Positions 22,376 through 29,331 of a stretch of 37,709 bases of DNA are shown piece by piece. Below the pieces are notes generated by a model that was not told the origin of the DNA, searched no databases, and saw only the letters and a list, made by a program, of their open reading frames with translations. The stretch covers positions 1-37,709 of the forward strand of contig JBNKHG010000087.1 in assembly GCA_050290225.1 (NCBI GenBank). The letters run 5' to 3'. The position numbers and the translations under genes are program-made. Origin of the DNA: JBNKHG01 sp050290225. Its GTDB lineage: Bacteria; Pseudomonadota; Gammaproteobacteria; Pseudomonadales; Cellvibrionaceae. Numbering within the stretch: position 1 is the stretch's first letter; every line of letters starts with the position of its first letter.

Positions 22376-23629
22376 TCAGGCCGTGTAGGCCTTGCGCACT
22401 TCCTCGGCAATAGTCTGCACGCCGCGCCGCACCTTGTCAGCATCCTGGGCGTAGGACACGCGGATACATTCGTGTTTGTGTGCCCAGTCATCGGTGATGC
22501 CGACAAAGAAATTGTGCCCGGGCACTATCAATACCCCGCGCTGTTTCAAGCGCTGGTAGAGTTCCTGGCTGGTAATCGGCAATCCCTCAAACCACAGCCA
22601 CAGGAAGATGGCACCCTCCGGTTTGTGGATATGGTAGGGCAGATCGCCGAGCTCTTTGCGGAACCAGTCCACCGTTTGCCGGGAACGCTCTCGGTAGAAG
22701 GGCGTCACATAGTCGCGGGTCAGCGACAGGATTTCGCCGGTTTTAAACAGCTCCTTCGCCAGCGCCGGACCCAGGGTTCCACAGGCGAGGCTGGCAATGG
22801 TGTTAGCGTTGGTATAGGCGCGAATAATTTCCTCGCTGGCGATAATAATACCGGTGCGCGCGCCGGGAAGGCCGAGTTTGGACAGGCTCAACACCAGGAT
22901 AGTGTTTTCGTTCCAGTGGGGTTTGGCTTCGGTAAAAAGGATATTGGGGAAGGGCAGGCCATAAGCGCCGTCGATGATAAAGGGGATATTCCGTTCGTGG
23001 GCGATTGTGTCCAGGTGGACAATCTCGTCATCGGTCAGCACGTTGCCGGTCGGATTGGTGGGGCGCGATACACATATGGCTCCCACATTGTCGTCCAATT
23101 GCAGCTGGCTGAAATCCACATGGTATTTAAACAGGTGATCGTCCAGCTGTTCGATGCTGGGGTGGGTTGCGGTAAAGAAGTTGTCGCTCAGGCCCACGTC
23201 GCCATACCCCAGGTACTCCGGCGCCAGAGGCAGGTGAATACTGTGGTGACTGCCGTCGGACATGCTGCCGGCAAACATATTGTAAAGTATGAAAAAGGCG
23301 GACTGGCTGCCGTTGGAGATGGCGATATTTTTGGCGCTCAATGGCCAGCCAAACTGCTTTTTCAGGAAAGCCGCCAGTTGTTCAAGAAACTCCCGGTCCC
23401 CCTGGGGAGATTGATAGATACCGAACAGGGCATGACGCTGCTGGGGATCGGCCATCACCTGGTCGATACGCTGCTGGAAAATGGCTTCCACGTCCATCAG
23501 GCGGCTGGGATTACCACCGCCCATAAATATCATATCCGGGTTTTCGCGCAGGGCGGACCCCAGGTCGTCCATCAACTCGACGATACCGGACTCACCCGCA
23601 AATTTTTCACCAAAGGCGGACAGTTTCAC
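22376..23629 (-). CDS. avtA: Valine-pyruvate aminotransferase
   Basis: Cytoplasmic fold-type I PLP enzyme that interconverts valine and pyruvate with 2-oxoisovalerate and alanine. The 417-residue product follows E. coli AvtA closely in motif order: FGEKF near the start, MGGGNPS, NGSQSAFFIL, PLAPEYLGYGD, CVSRPTNPTGNV, SLSKLGLPGAR with the PLP lysine Lys251, and KPEGAIFLWLWF with LPITSQELYQRLKQRGVL near the end. The start is a GTG with a purine-rich GAGCGAGA ahead of it. It is divergent from the GST-like gene, and an inverted repeat lies in the shared upstream region. Length is normal for the family. Confidence 0.94.
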   Translation of the reverse strand: MKLSAFGEKFAGESGIVELMDDLGSALRENPDMIFMGGGNPSRLMDVEAIFQQRIDQVMADPQQRHALFGIYQSPQGDREFLEQLAAFLKKQFGWPLSAKNIAISNGSQSAFFILYNMFAGSMSDGSHHSIHLPLAPEYLGYGDVGLSDNFFTATHPSIEQLDDHLFKYHVDFSQLQLDDNVGAICVSRPTNPTGNVLTDDEIVHLDTIAHERNIPFIIDGAYGLPFPNILFTEAKPHWNENTILVLSLSKLGLPGARTGIIIASEEIIRAYTNANTIASLACGTLGPALAKELFKTGEILSLTRDYVTPFYRERSRQTVDWFRKELGDLPYHIHKPEGAIFLWLWFEGLPITSQELYQRLKQRGVLIVPGHNFFVGITDDWAHKHECIRVSYAQDADKVRRGVQTIAEEVRKAYTA

Positions 23630-23650
23630 GACGTTTCTCGCTCTTTTTGT

Positions 23651-23677
23651 ACCTATAAATCAGAGAGTTATATAGGT
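23651..23677. promoter_or_regulatory. Inverted repeat ACCTATA-N13-TATAGGT between avtA and the GST gene
   Basis: Two perfect 7-bp half-sites whose centres are 20 bp apart, i.e. about two helix turns, 22 bases upstream of the avtA start. The spacing suits a dimeric regulator binding one DNA face. No cognate regulator gene is in the window. Confidence 0.4.
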
Positions 23678-23763
23678 AGTATACCCCAATCGCCAAATCA
23701 CTTTGCATTTATGATCGGCTGCATCCGTAAGTGGCCGTTGCACTCGACAGGAGACCAGGAGAA

Positions 23764-24339
23764 ATGACTGTGAGAATACTCGGCTCCAAACCCTCACCCT
23801 ATGTGCGCCGTATCCGTCTGTGGCTGGACGATATCGACTATGAGTTTGTACCCCAGGATTACCTGAGTCGCGAAGGGCGCGAAGCGCTCAAGCGCTCGAC
23901 GCCGGCCATGAAAGTGCCCGTACTGATCGACGGTGATCAAACCATTTACGACTCAAGGGTGATCTACAACTATCTCAATGAAAAACTGCAGCGAGAGACC
24001 CTTACCTGGGAGCAGCAGAATACCCTGACTTTAATTGATGCGGTAAACGACTCCCTGGTGATTTTACTGCTATTGGCACGATCGGGCCTCGATAGCAGCG
24101 GCGACCTGCTGATTGCCGAGCTTCAGCAAGGGCGAATCGCTGAAACCCTGGCGGTACTGGATCAAAAAGTGGCGGATGGAGAATTTGACCGGTGGCAGTA
24201 CCCGGCGGTATGCCTCTACTGCCTGATCGATTGGGCGATGTTCCGTGAACTTTATGACTTTGGAGGGTTTCCCAATTTGCTGGCGTTTCATCAGCAACAG
24301 GCGGAGCGCCAGAGTGTTAAGCGCACCGATCCCCGCTAG
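23764..24339 (+). CDS. Glutathione S-transferase-like protein
   Basis: A 191-residue soluble protein with an N-terminal thioredoxin-like domain (TVRILGSKPSPYVRRIRLWL; SPYVRR occupies the usual active-site turn), the cis-proline region MKVPVLIDGD, and YDSRVIYNYL matching the E/D-S glutathione gamma-glutamyl site. An all-helical C-terminal domain follows, ending in the stretch around residue 160 (CLIDWAMFRELYDF). Proteins like this detoxify electrophiles or isomerise intermediates, and some (SspA type) are regulatory; the substrate is not evident. An upstream in-frame ATG exists, but 23764 has AGGAG at a suitable distance. It starts the + strand run divergent from avtA and is 33 bases before the aminotransferase. 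Confidence 0.8.
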   Translation: MTVRILGSKPSPYVRRIRLWLDDIDYEFVPQDYLSREGREALKRSTPAMKVPVLIDGDQTIYDSRVIYNYLNEKLQRETLTWEQQNTLTLIDAVNDSLVILLLLARSGLDSSGDLLIAELQQGRIAETLAVLDQKVADGEFDRWQYPAVCLYCLIDWAMFRELYDFGGFPNLLAFHQQQAERQSVKRTDPR

Positions 24340-24372
24340 CGATCTCCCATTGAATTAAGCGAGAGAAAATCC

Positions 24373-25503
24373 ATGCCTGGTCTACTTCCCGATATCGATC
24401 CCGACGGCTTGCTTGAGTATTCCGTGGTCTTTACCGACCGCTCCCTCAATCATATGTCTCAAACCTTTCAGGGGGTGATGAAGGATATTTCCGCCACCCT
24501 CAAACGGGTGTACAACGCCAATTCGGTGGCTGTTGTGCCCGGTGGTGGCACCTATGGCATGGAGGCGGTGGCCCGTCAGTTTGCCACCGGTAAAAAGTGC
24601 CTGGTGATTCGCAACGGCTGGTTCAGCTACCGCTGGAGCCAGATTCTGGAGATGGGCAGTATCGCCTCCGAAACGCGGGTGATGAAAGCCAGGCCGGTGG
24701 AAGCGGGACCACAGGCGGCGATGGCGCCGGCGCCCGTTGACGAGGTGGTGGCCGCCATCAAAGCGGAAAAACCGGCTATTGTGTTTGCCCCTCATGTGGA
24801 GACGGCCTCGGGTATGCTCCTGCCCGATGACTATATTCGCGCGGTGACCGATGCCGTTCACGACGTGGGTGGCCTGTTTGTGTTGGACTGTATTGCTTCG
24901 GGCACCCTCTGGGTCGATATGCAGGACACTGGCGTGGATATTCTGATCAGCGCGCCGCAAAAAGGCTGGAGTGCCTCCCCCTGTAGTGCGCTGGTAATGA
25001 TGGGGCCTGAGGCCCGTCAGCGGATCGAATCAACCACCAGTACCAGCTTTGCCTGCGATCTGCGTAAATGGCTGCAGATTATGGAAGCCTATGAAAGTGG
25101 TGGTCACGCTTACCACGCTACCATGCCCACCGATGCCCTGATCAAGTTCCGCGATACCATGAAGGAAACCGAGGCCTACGGTTTTGACAAGGTGCGCAAA
25201 GAGCAGCTGGAACTGGGGCAGAAAGTGCGTGCATTGTTGACCGCCAGGGGGTTTAAGAGTGTTGCCGCCGAGGGTTACCAGGCACCGGGTGTGGTGGTGA
25301 GCTACACCGATGACGACAATATCCAAAACGGCAGGAAATTCCTGGAGCAGGGGCTGCAAATCGCAGCCGGTGTGCCTCTGCAGTGCGACGAACCGGCAGA
25401 TTTCCGGACCTTTAGAATCGGATTATTCGGCCTGGACAAACTGCACAATGTTGATCGCACTGTCCAACAGCTGAGTGATGCCCTGGAGCGCGTTTTGGCT
25501 TAA
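24373..25503 (+). CDS. Class V aminotransferase (alanine-glyoxylate / serine-pyruvate type)
   Basis: A 376-residue PLP enzyme. Landmarks are VPGGGTYGMEAVARQF (phosphate-binding turn), NGWFSYRW, a family-typical HVETASGML, LDCIAS with the PLP-ring Asp, and SAPQKGWSASP with the PLP lysine Lys197. Family members transfer amino groups between alanine, serine or similar small amino acids and glyoxylate or pyruvate; the exact substrate is open. RFRTFRIGL-like residues near the end (DFRTFRIGLFG) carry the carboxylate-binding Arg. GAGAG just before the ATG gives a ribosome binding site. It lies close behind the GST-like gene and probably shares its transcript; a regulatory gap separates it from the CoA-transferase. 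Confidence 0.85.
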   Translation: MPGLLPDIDPDGLLEYSVVFTDRSLNHMSQTFQGVMKDISATLKRVYNANSVAVVPGGGTYGMEAVARQFATGKKCLVIRNGWFSYRWSQILEMGSIASETRVMKARPVEAGPQAAMAPAPVDEVVAAIKAEKPAIVFAPHVETASGMLLPDDYIRAVTDAVHDVGGLFVLDCIASGTLWVDMQDTGVDILISAPQKGWSASPCSALVMMGPEARQRIESTTSTSFACDLRKWLQIMEAYESGGHAYHATMPTDALIKFRDTMKETEAYGFDKVRKEQLELGQKVRALLTARGFKSVAAEGYQAPGVVVSYTDDDNIQNGRKFLEQGLQIAAGVPLQCDEPADFRTFRIGLFGLDKLHNVDRTVQQLSDALERVLA

Positions 25504-25536
25504 TGCCCGACCTATTGGTTTATTTAGACAATTTGG

Positions 25537-25553
25537 ATGACTGATACGGTCAT
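25537..25553. promoter_or_regulatory. Inverted repeat ATGAC-N7-GTCAT
   Basis: A 5-bp inverted repeat in the gap between the aminotransferase and the CoA-transferase gene, 64 bases before the latter's start. Size and symmetry suit a TetR- or GntR-type operator; short enough to be chance. Confidence 0.25.
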
Positions 25554-25569
25554 TGTTTGGCAATCGCTC

Positions 25570-25610
25570 CTCCTTCAGAATGATTGATCATTCCGATCCT
25601 CTTGAAGGAG
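25570..25610 (+). promoter_or_regulatory. Leader that can pair the ribosome binding site of the CoA-transferase gene
   Basis: CTCCTTC (25570-25576) is the exact complement of GAAGGAG (25604-25610), which is the ribosome binding site. Nested between them is the perfect palindrome GAATGAT-TG-ATCATTC (25578-25593). In RNA the outer 7-bp pair would block translation; in DNA the palindrome could be an operator. Both readings are inference. Confidence 0.45.
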
Positions 25611-25616
25611 TTGTGC

Positions 25617-26792
25617 ATGAGCAGCGGCCCTTTGTCAGGTAGCAGTGGTCCATTGTCAGGTATCAGAGTCATTGAGATAGCCGGGCTCGGCCCCGCTCCC
25701 TGTGCCGGTATGATGCTGGCGGACATGGGGGCTGACGTAATTCTGGTGGAGCGCAAGGTTGCCAATGCCAATGACGCCAATATCGGTTCCGATGATCAGA
25801 AACAGAATTTTTTTAACCGCGGCAAAAAATCGATCACTGCCGATCTAAAGCGTGCAGAGGGCACTGAGGTGGTCCTCAAACTGCTGGAAGCGGCGGATGT
25901 CTTGATCGAGGGGTTTCGTCCCGGTGTCATGGAGCGTCTGGGATTGGGGCCCGAGGTCTGCCTGCGACGCAACCCCAAACTGATTTACGGCCGAATGACC
26001 GGCTGGGGCCAGACCGGCCCGCTGGCCCATGCGGCTGGTCACGATCCCAATTATATCGGCGTCTCCGGTGCTCTCTGGTACGGTGGCCGCGAGGACCGTG
26101 CCCCCACCGCGCCCCTGACACTGGTGGGCGATCTGGGTGGCGGTGCCATGCTATTGGTCTGGGGGATTCTCTGCGGGGTGATTAACGTCCAGCGTACCGG
26201 TGAAGGCCAGGTTATTGATGCCGCTATCACCGACGGCTCCGCTTATATCTCCAGCCTGCTGTGGCTGATGCGCAACACGGGTCAGTTACAGGATCAACCG
26301 GGGACTGGATGGGCCGACGGTGGAGCGCCCTGGAATGATACTTACATCTGTGCCGACGGTAAGTTTGTGACTGTTTGTGCCCTTGAACCGCAGTTTTATC
26401 GTGAGTTTCTCCAGCGGTTGGAGCTGGCGGATAATCCGCTGTTTGCCAATCAGTGGGATAGTGCATCCTGGCCGGAGGCAAAAGCGGTGGTGGCCGGAAT
26501 ATTCAAGCGCAAGACCCGCGATCAGTGGTGTGAACTGCTGGAAGGTACCGACGTCTGTTTCGGCCCGGTATTGAATTTCTCCGAAGCGCCCAGGCATCCG
26601 CACAACCTCGCCCGCGAAACCTTTCTTGAAATTGACGGCGTGATGCAACCGGCTCCGGCACCCAAATTCAGTCGCAGTCAACCTTCAGCGGGTGTGCCGC
26701 CACAGACCGGTCAACACACCGATGCGCTGTTGCGGGCTGTGGGTTTGTCGGAAGAGACTATTGCCGAACTCAAGGCCAAAGGCGTTGTGTGA
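25617..26792 (+). CDS. CaiB/BaiF family CoA-transferase, alpha-methylacyl-CoA racemase type
   Basis: A 391-residue family III CoA-transferase-like enzyme. Motifs: GIRVIEIAGLGPAPCAGMMLADMGADVILVE at the start, FFNRGKKSITADLK, LIEGFRPGVMERLGLG, and GRMTGWGQTGPL. His142 (in GHDPNY) and Asp172 (in VGDLGGG) are 30 residues apart, as are the catalytic His126 and Asp156 of the Mycobacterium racemase MCR, which favours an alpha-methylacyl-CoA racemase over a true transferase. The racemase inverts 2-methyl branched acyl-CoAs in branched-chain or sterol side-chain breakdown. AAGGAG at 25605-25610 sets the start at 25617 rather than the ATG at 25584. The first residues contain a doubled GPLSG motif from a small coding duplication. 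Confidence 0.88.
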   Translation: MSSGPLSGSSGPLSGIRVIEIAGLGPAPCAGMMLADMGADVILVERKVANANDANIGSDDQKQNFFNRGKKSITADLKRAEGTEVVLKLLEAADVLIEGFRPGVMERLGLGPEVCLRRNPKLIYGRMTGWGQTGPLAHAAGHDPNYIGVSGALWYGGREDRAPTAPLTLVGDLGGGAMLLVWGILCGVINVQRTGEGQVIDAAITDGSAYISSLLWLMRNTGQLQDQPGTGWADGGAPWNDTYICADGKFVTVCALEPQFYREFLQRLELADNPLFANQWDSASWPEAKAVVAGIFKRKTRDQWCELLEGTDVCFGPVLNFSEAPRHPHNLARETFLEIDGVMQPAPAPKFSRSQPSAGVPPQTGQHTDALLRAVGLSEETIAELKAKGVV

Positions 26793-26866
26793 GAAAGACG
26801 TTGCGTGAACAAGGTGCTGTGAGAGCAAGGCGCTGTGTGAAAAAAGTACCGTGTGAAAAAAGTGCT
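26787..26866. repeat. Tandem array of five degenerate 16-bp units
   Basis: Units at 26787, 26803, 26819, 26835 and 26851 follow the pattern GTGTGAxxAAGxxGCT; the last two are GTGTGAAAAAAGTACC and GTGTGAAAAAAGTGCT. The first unit includes the stop codon of the preceding gene and a partial sixth (GTGTAGCA) follows. The period is not a multiple of three and no gene uses it. Confidence 0.8.
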
Positions 26867-26933
26867 GTGTAGCACATGACGCTCTCGTTGAGCGCGTGTT
26901 CGCAATCAATAGCGATCAAGGTATAGGTGGGCC

Positions 26934-27755
26934 ATGTCTGTTTTAGATCAGTTTGAATATCAGGGCCTGGAAGCCATTCGGGTTGGCCGGTTCAACCTCG
27001 GCATCAACACCACGTTTATCGTTTATCGTCTGGGAGCGACTGTCTTCGATACCGGTCCAACCAATCAGTGGCGCCACGTCAAGCCCTTTATCCGGAGCGC
27101 CCCGCTGCGGCAATTGATCCTGACTCACCATCATGAGGATCACAGTGGTAACGCGGCTGCCGTAAAAAAACTGACCGGAGTTACGCCGCTGGCTCCGCTG
27201 ATCACAGCCCCGATACTGCGCCGCGGGTTTAAAATTCCACCCATTCAAAAAGTGATATGGGGTTCTGCCGGTCGCGTGGAAGTCGATATCGTTCCGGATA
27301 GCTTTGAGCTGGCCAATGGCGAATCCGTTGAGGCGATTTTTGCGCCTGGCCACGCCAAGGATATGAACTGCTATTTACTGCCCGGGCGAGGTTGGTTGTT
27401 CAGTGCGGATCTGTATATCGCCAGCAAATTGAAAATGCTGCGTAGTGATGAAAATGTGGACTTGCTACTGCACAGTATCTCCAGGGTGTTAATGCGGGAG
27501 TTTGACACTATTATCTGTCCCCATCGGGGGGTGGTGGCATCCGGGCATCAGCGTCTTCGCGAAAAATTCGATTACCTTGTTGACCTGGCCGCCGAGGTAC
27601 AGCACCAGCACAGCCAGGGGCGGGAGCCGGAGGCTATTACCCGACAACTACTGGGCAAGGAAAACCTTGTGGGCATTGCATCGCGCTACAACTTCAGCAA
27701 AATAAATTTGGTGCGCTCCAGCCTGAGTGTGGATCTGGATCGGCTGGCTGCCTGA
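26934..27755 (+). CDS. Metallo-beta-lactamase-fold hydrolase
   Basis: A 273-residue soluble hydrolase of the glyoxalase II-like branch. The metal site is clear: THHHEDHSGN with His65, His67, Asp69 and His70, the APGHAKDM histidine, LFSADLY with the bridging Asp, and CPHRG with the last His. The C-terminal half (from about residue 200) is helical, as in MBL proteins that cleave thioesters or lactones. Its position after a CoA-ester enzyme makes thioester hydrolysis plausible, but this is inference. The start is preceded by AGGTGGG. No signal peptide is present. Confidence 0.85.
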   Translation: MSVLDQFEYQGLEAIRVGRFNLGINTTFIVYRLGATVFDTGPTNQWRHVKPFIRSAPLRQLILTHHHEDHSGNAAAVKKLTGVTPLAPLITAPILRRGFKIPPIQKVIWGSAGRVEVDIVPDSFELANGESVEAIFAPGHAKDMNCYLLPGRGWLFSADLYIASKLKMLRSDENVDLLLHSISRVLMREFDTIICPHRGVVASGHQRLREKFDYLVDLAAEVQHQHSQGREPEAITRQLLGKENLVGIASRYNFSKINLVRSSLSVDLDRLAA

Positions 27756-27926
27756 AAACAGGACGGGTAAATTCCTTTTGTGTCTCGGCAATTCCAATGG
27801 GTGATAAAAGCCGAGCCGATTCAGAATGCCGATGCCCATCGCGGGATCGCAAAACAGGGGGGGTTGTTTATTTGACCAATCGCGCTACAGTAAGGGGTTG
27901 TTGATATCTGTAGAGGCGTCATCCCG

Positions 27927-28295
27927 GTGGTCAAAAAAACCAGCGACCTGATCTGGCAGGACAAACAACACCAGGTGTTGTTTGAACTGATCGACCAGAT
28001 CAAGGAGGAGAAGGGCAGTCTCCAAATATTCTCCCGCTTGACCGAGTATGCCGAGTATCATTTCGCGCTGGAAGAGGAGTATATGCTCAAGCTGGGCTAC
28101 CCTGAGCGGGATGCTCATATCGAGGCTCACGATAAATTTCGCAAAGAGCTCAAAAGCATGATGCTCAACCAGCTCCAATATGACGAGACTTTGCGTGAAT
28201 CCCTGTCCATGTTTCTCACAGAGTGGCTCAAGTTGCACGTATACGGCATCGACAAACGGCTGGAACGTTTTATTCTGGATTCCGACAGCAAATAG
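27927..28295 (+). CDS. Bacteriohemerythrin (single-domain hemerythrin)
   Basis: A 122-residue four-helix-bundle protein carrying a di-iron oxygen site. All seven ligands of the family are present: His15 (DKQHQ), His45 and Glu49 (YHFALEEEY), His64 and His68 (HIEAH), His104 and Asp109 (HVYGID). Such proteins bind O2 and serve in oxygen storage, delivery or sensing; there is no attached signalling domain here. The start is a GTG with AGAGG about ten bases upstream. It stands apart from the flanking genes with gaps of 171 and 184 bases, so it is probably transcribed on its own. Confidence 0.9.
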   Translation: MVKKTSDLIWQDKQHQVLFELIDQIKEEKGSLQIFSRLTEYAEYHFALEEEYMLKLGYPERDAHIEAHDKFRKELKSMMLNQLQYDETLRESLSMFLTEWLKLHVYGIDKRLERFILDSDSK

Positions 28296-28344
28296 TTCCC
28301 TGGTGGAGCGAGCAGCCTGGTGAGGAATTGAGGGAGTCGAGAAT

Positions 28345-28392
28345 TAGAGCGGTGTTTAGAACGGTGTATAGAGAGGTGTATAGAGAGGTGTT
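28345..28392. repeat. Tandem array of four 12-bp units
   Basis: TAGAGCGGTGTT, TAGAACGGTGTA, TAGAGAGGTGTA and TAGAGAGGTGTT in direct succession, then a partial unit TAGAGATTC. It lies between the hemerythrin and methyltransferase genes. A + strand frame crosses it but has no ribosome binding site or recognisable product. Confidence 0.8.
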
Positions 28393-28479
28393 TAGAGATT
28401 CATTGGCTATCTCCAAGCTGCTATCGCTTCTCCAAACTGTCATAATAGCTGGCGACAATAGAGTGCCATCCTTTGACTG

Positions 28480-29115
28480 ATGATGTTTGGGGAAACTACT
28501 TTGTCCGATACATGCGAAGCCAATGCCATCCAGGCCTATGGCCTGACTATCCTGAAAAACGCCCATAAAGATATCCGCCGCATCCGTCGACAGACCGGTG
28601 TTACGTCATTGCACGGTAACAAATTCTGGAAGTCCACTTTTGTGCTGATGGACTACCTGTCGACGCTGGATATCCCCGAGGGCACCCGCATTCTGGAGAT
28701 CGGATCTGGGTGGGGTTTGGGCGGTATCTACTGTGCCAAACAGTTTGGCGCCCAGGTAACAGCCCTGGATGCTGACCCGTTGGTGTTTCACTATTTACGG
28801 TATCACGCCGACCTCAATGGTGTGGCCGTGGAGACCTGGCACTCCCGCTTTGAAAAGGTGACGAAGGCCCACCTGTCCGAATACGACCTGGTGATCGCCG
28901 CCGATATCTGCTTCTGGGACGAGATTGTCAATCCCCTCTACAACCTGATTCGCCGCGCCAGTCAGGCCGGCGTGCTGCGCACCATCGTCACCGACCCTGG
29001 CCGGCCCACTTTCCGGGAATTGGCGGAGCGTTGTGTGGAGAAGCTGGAGGCGGATTATACGGACTGGGTCACGCCGGCACCGCAAAATGCCTGGGGCCTG
29101 GTACTCGACGTCTAG
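28480..29115 (+). CDS. SAM-dependent methyltransferase (class I, METTL21/PrmA-like)
   Basis: A 211-residue class I methyltransferase. Motif I is ILEIGSGWG (residues 71-79), followed by VTALDADPLVFHYLRYHADLNG (motif II with the SAM-ribose acid) and YDLVIAADICFWDE (motif IV). Proteins with this layout methylate lysines of other proteins or small molecules; the substrate cannot be named. Two ATGs in a row open the frame and there is no strong ribosome binding site, so the start is uncertain by a few codons. A 216-base gap separates it from the efflux operon; it is not obviously linked to its neighbours. Confidence 0.75.
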   Translation: MMFGETTLSDTCEANAIQAYGLTILKNAHKDIRRIRRQTGVTSLHGNKFWKSTFVLMDYLSTLDIPEGTRILEIGSGWGLGGIYCAKQFGAQVTALDADPLVFHYLRYHADLNGVAVETWHSRFEKVTKAHLSEYDLVIAADICFWDEIVNPLYNLIRRASQAGVLRTIVTDPGRPTFRELAERCVEKLEADYTDWVTPAPQNAWGLVLDV

Positions 29116-29331
29116 TACGCCTTCAAGGTGTATTGCCCTGTTCAGCGTTGCCCGGAAGTTTCGCCGCAAGGCGCCGTGTGCAGGCGATGGTCGTCGCCCT
29201 TGTCAAACACGGAGTACTGCGCTTTCGTTCTTTGTGTCAATGGTATTTTTTTGGTTTACTCCAGTCGCTTTAACCCCCCTGTGTAGTATCATGCCTGGCT
29301 ATTCTTCAGTTGACGCTTAAAAGGATTCGCT

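Noticed and set aside
22358..23767. Long + strand frame (469 residues) opposite avtA
   Set aside because: avtA matches its family end to end; the antisense product is low in information and has no ribosome binding site.
26787..26866. CRISPR array
   Set aside because: Units are contiguous 16-mers without spacers, degenerate, and no cas gene is present.
28223..28480. + strand frame of 85 residues across the 12-bp repeats
   Set aside because: Starts inside the hemerythrin gene in another frame; the repeated RxVY-like product is just the tandem repeat translated.
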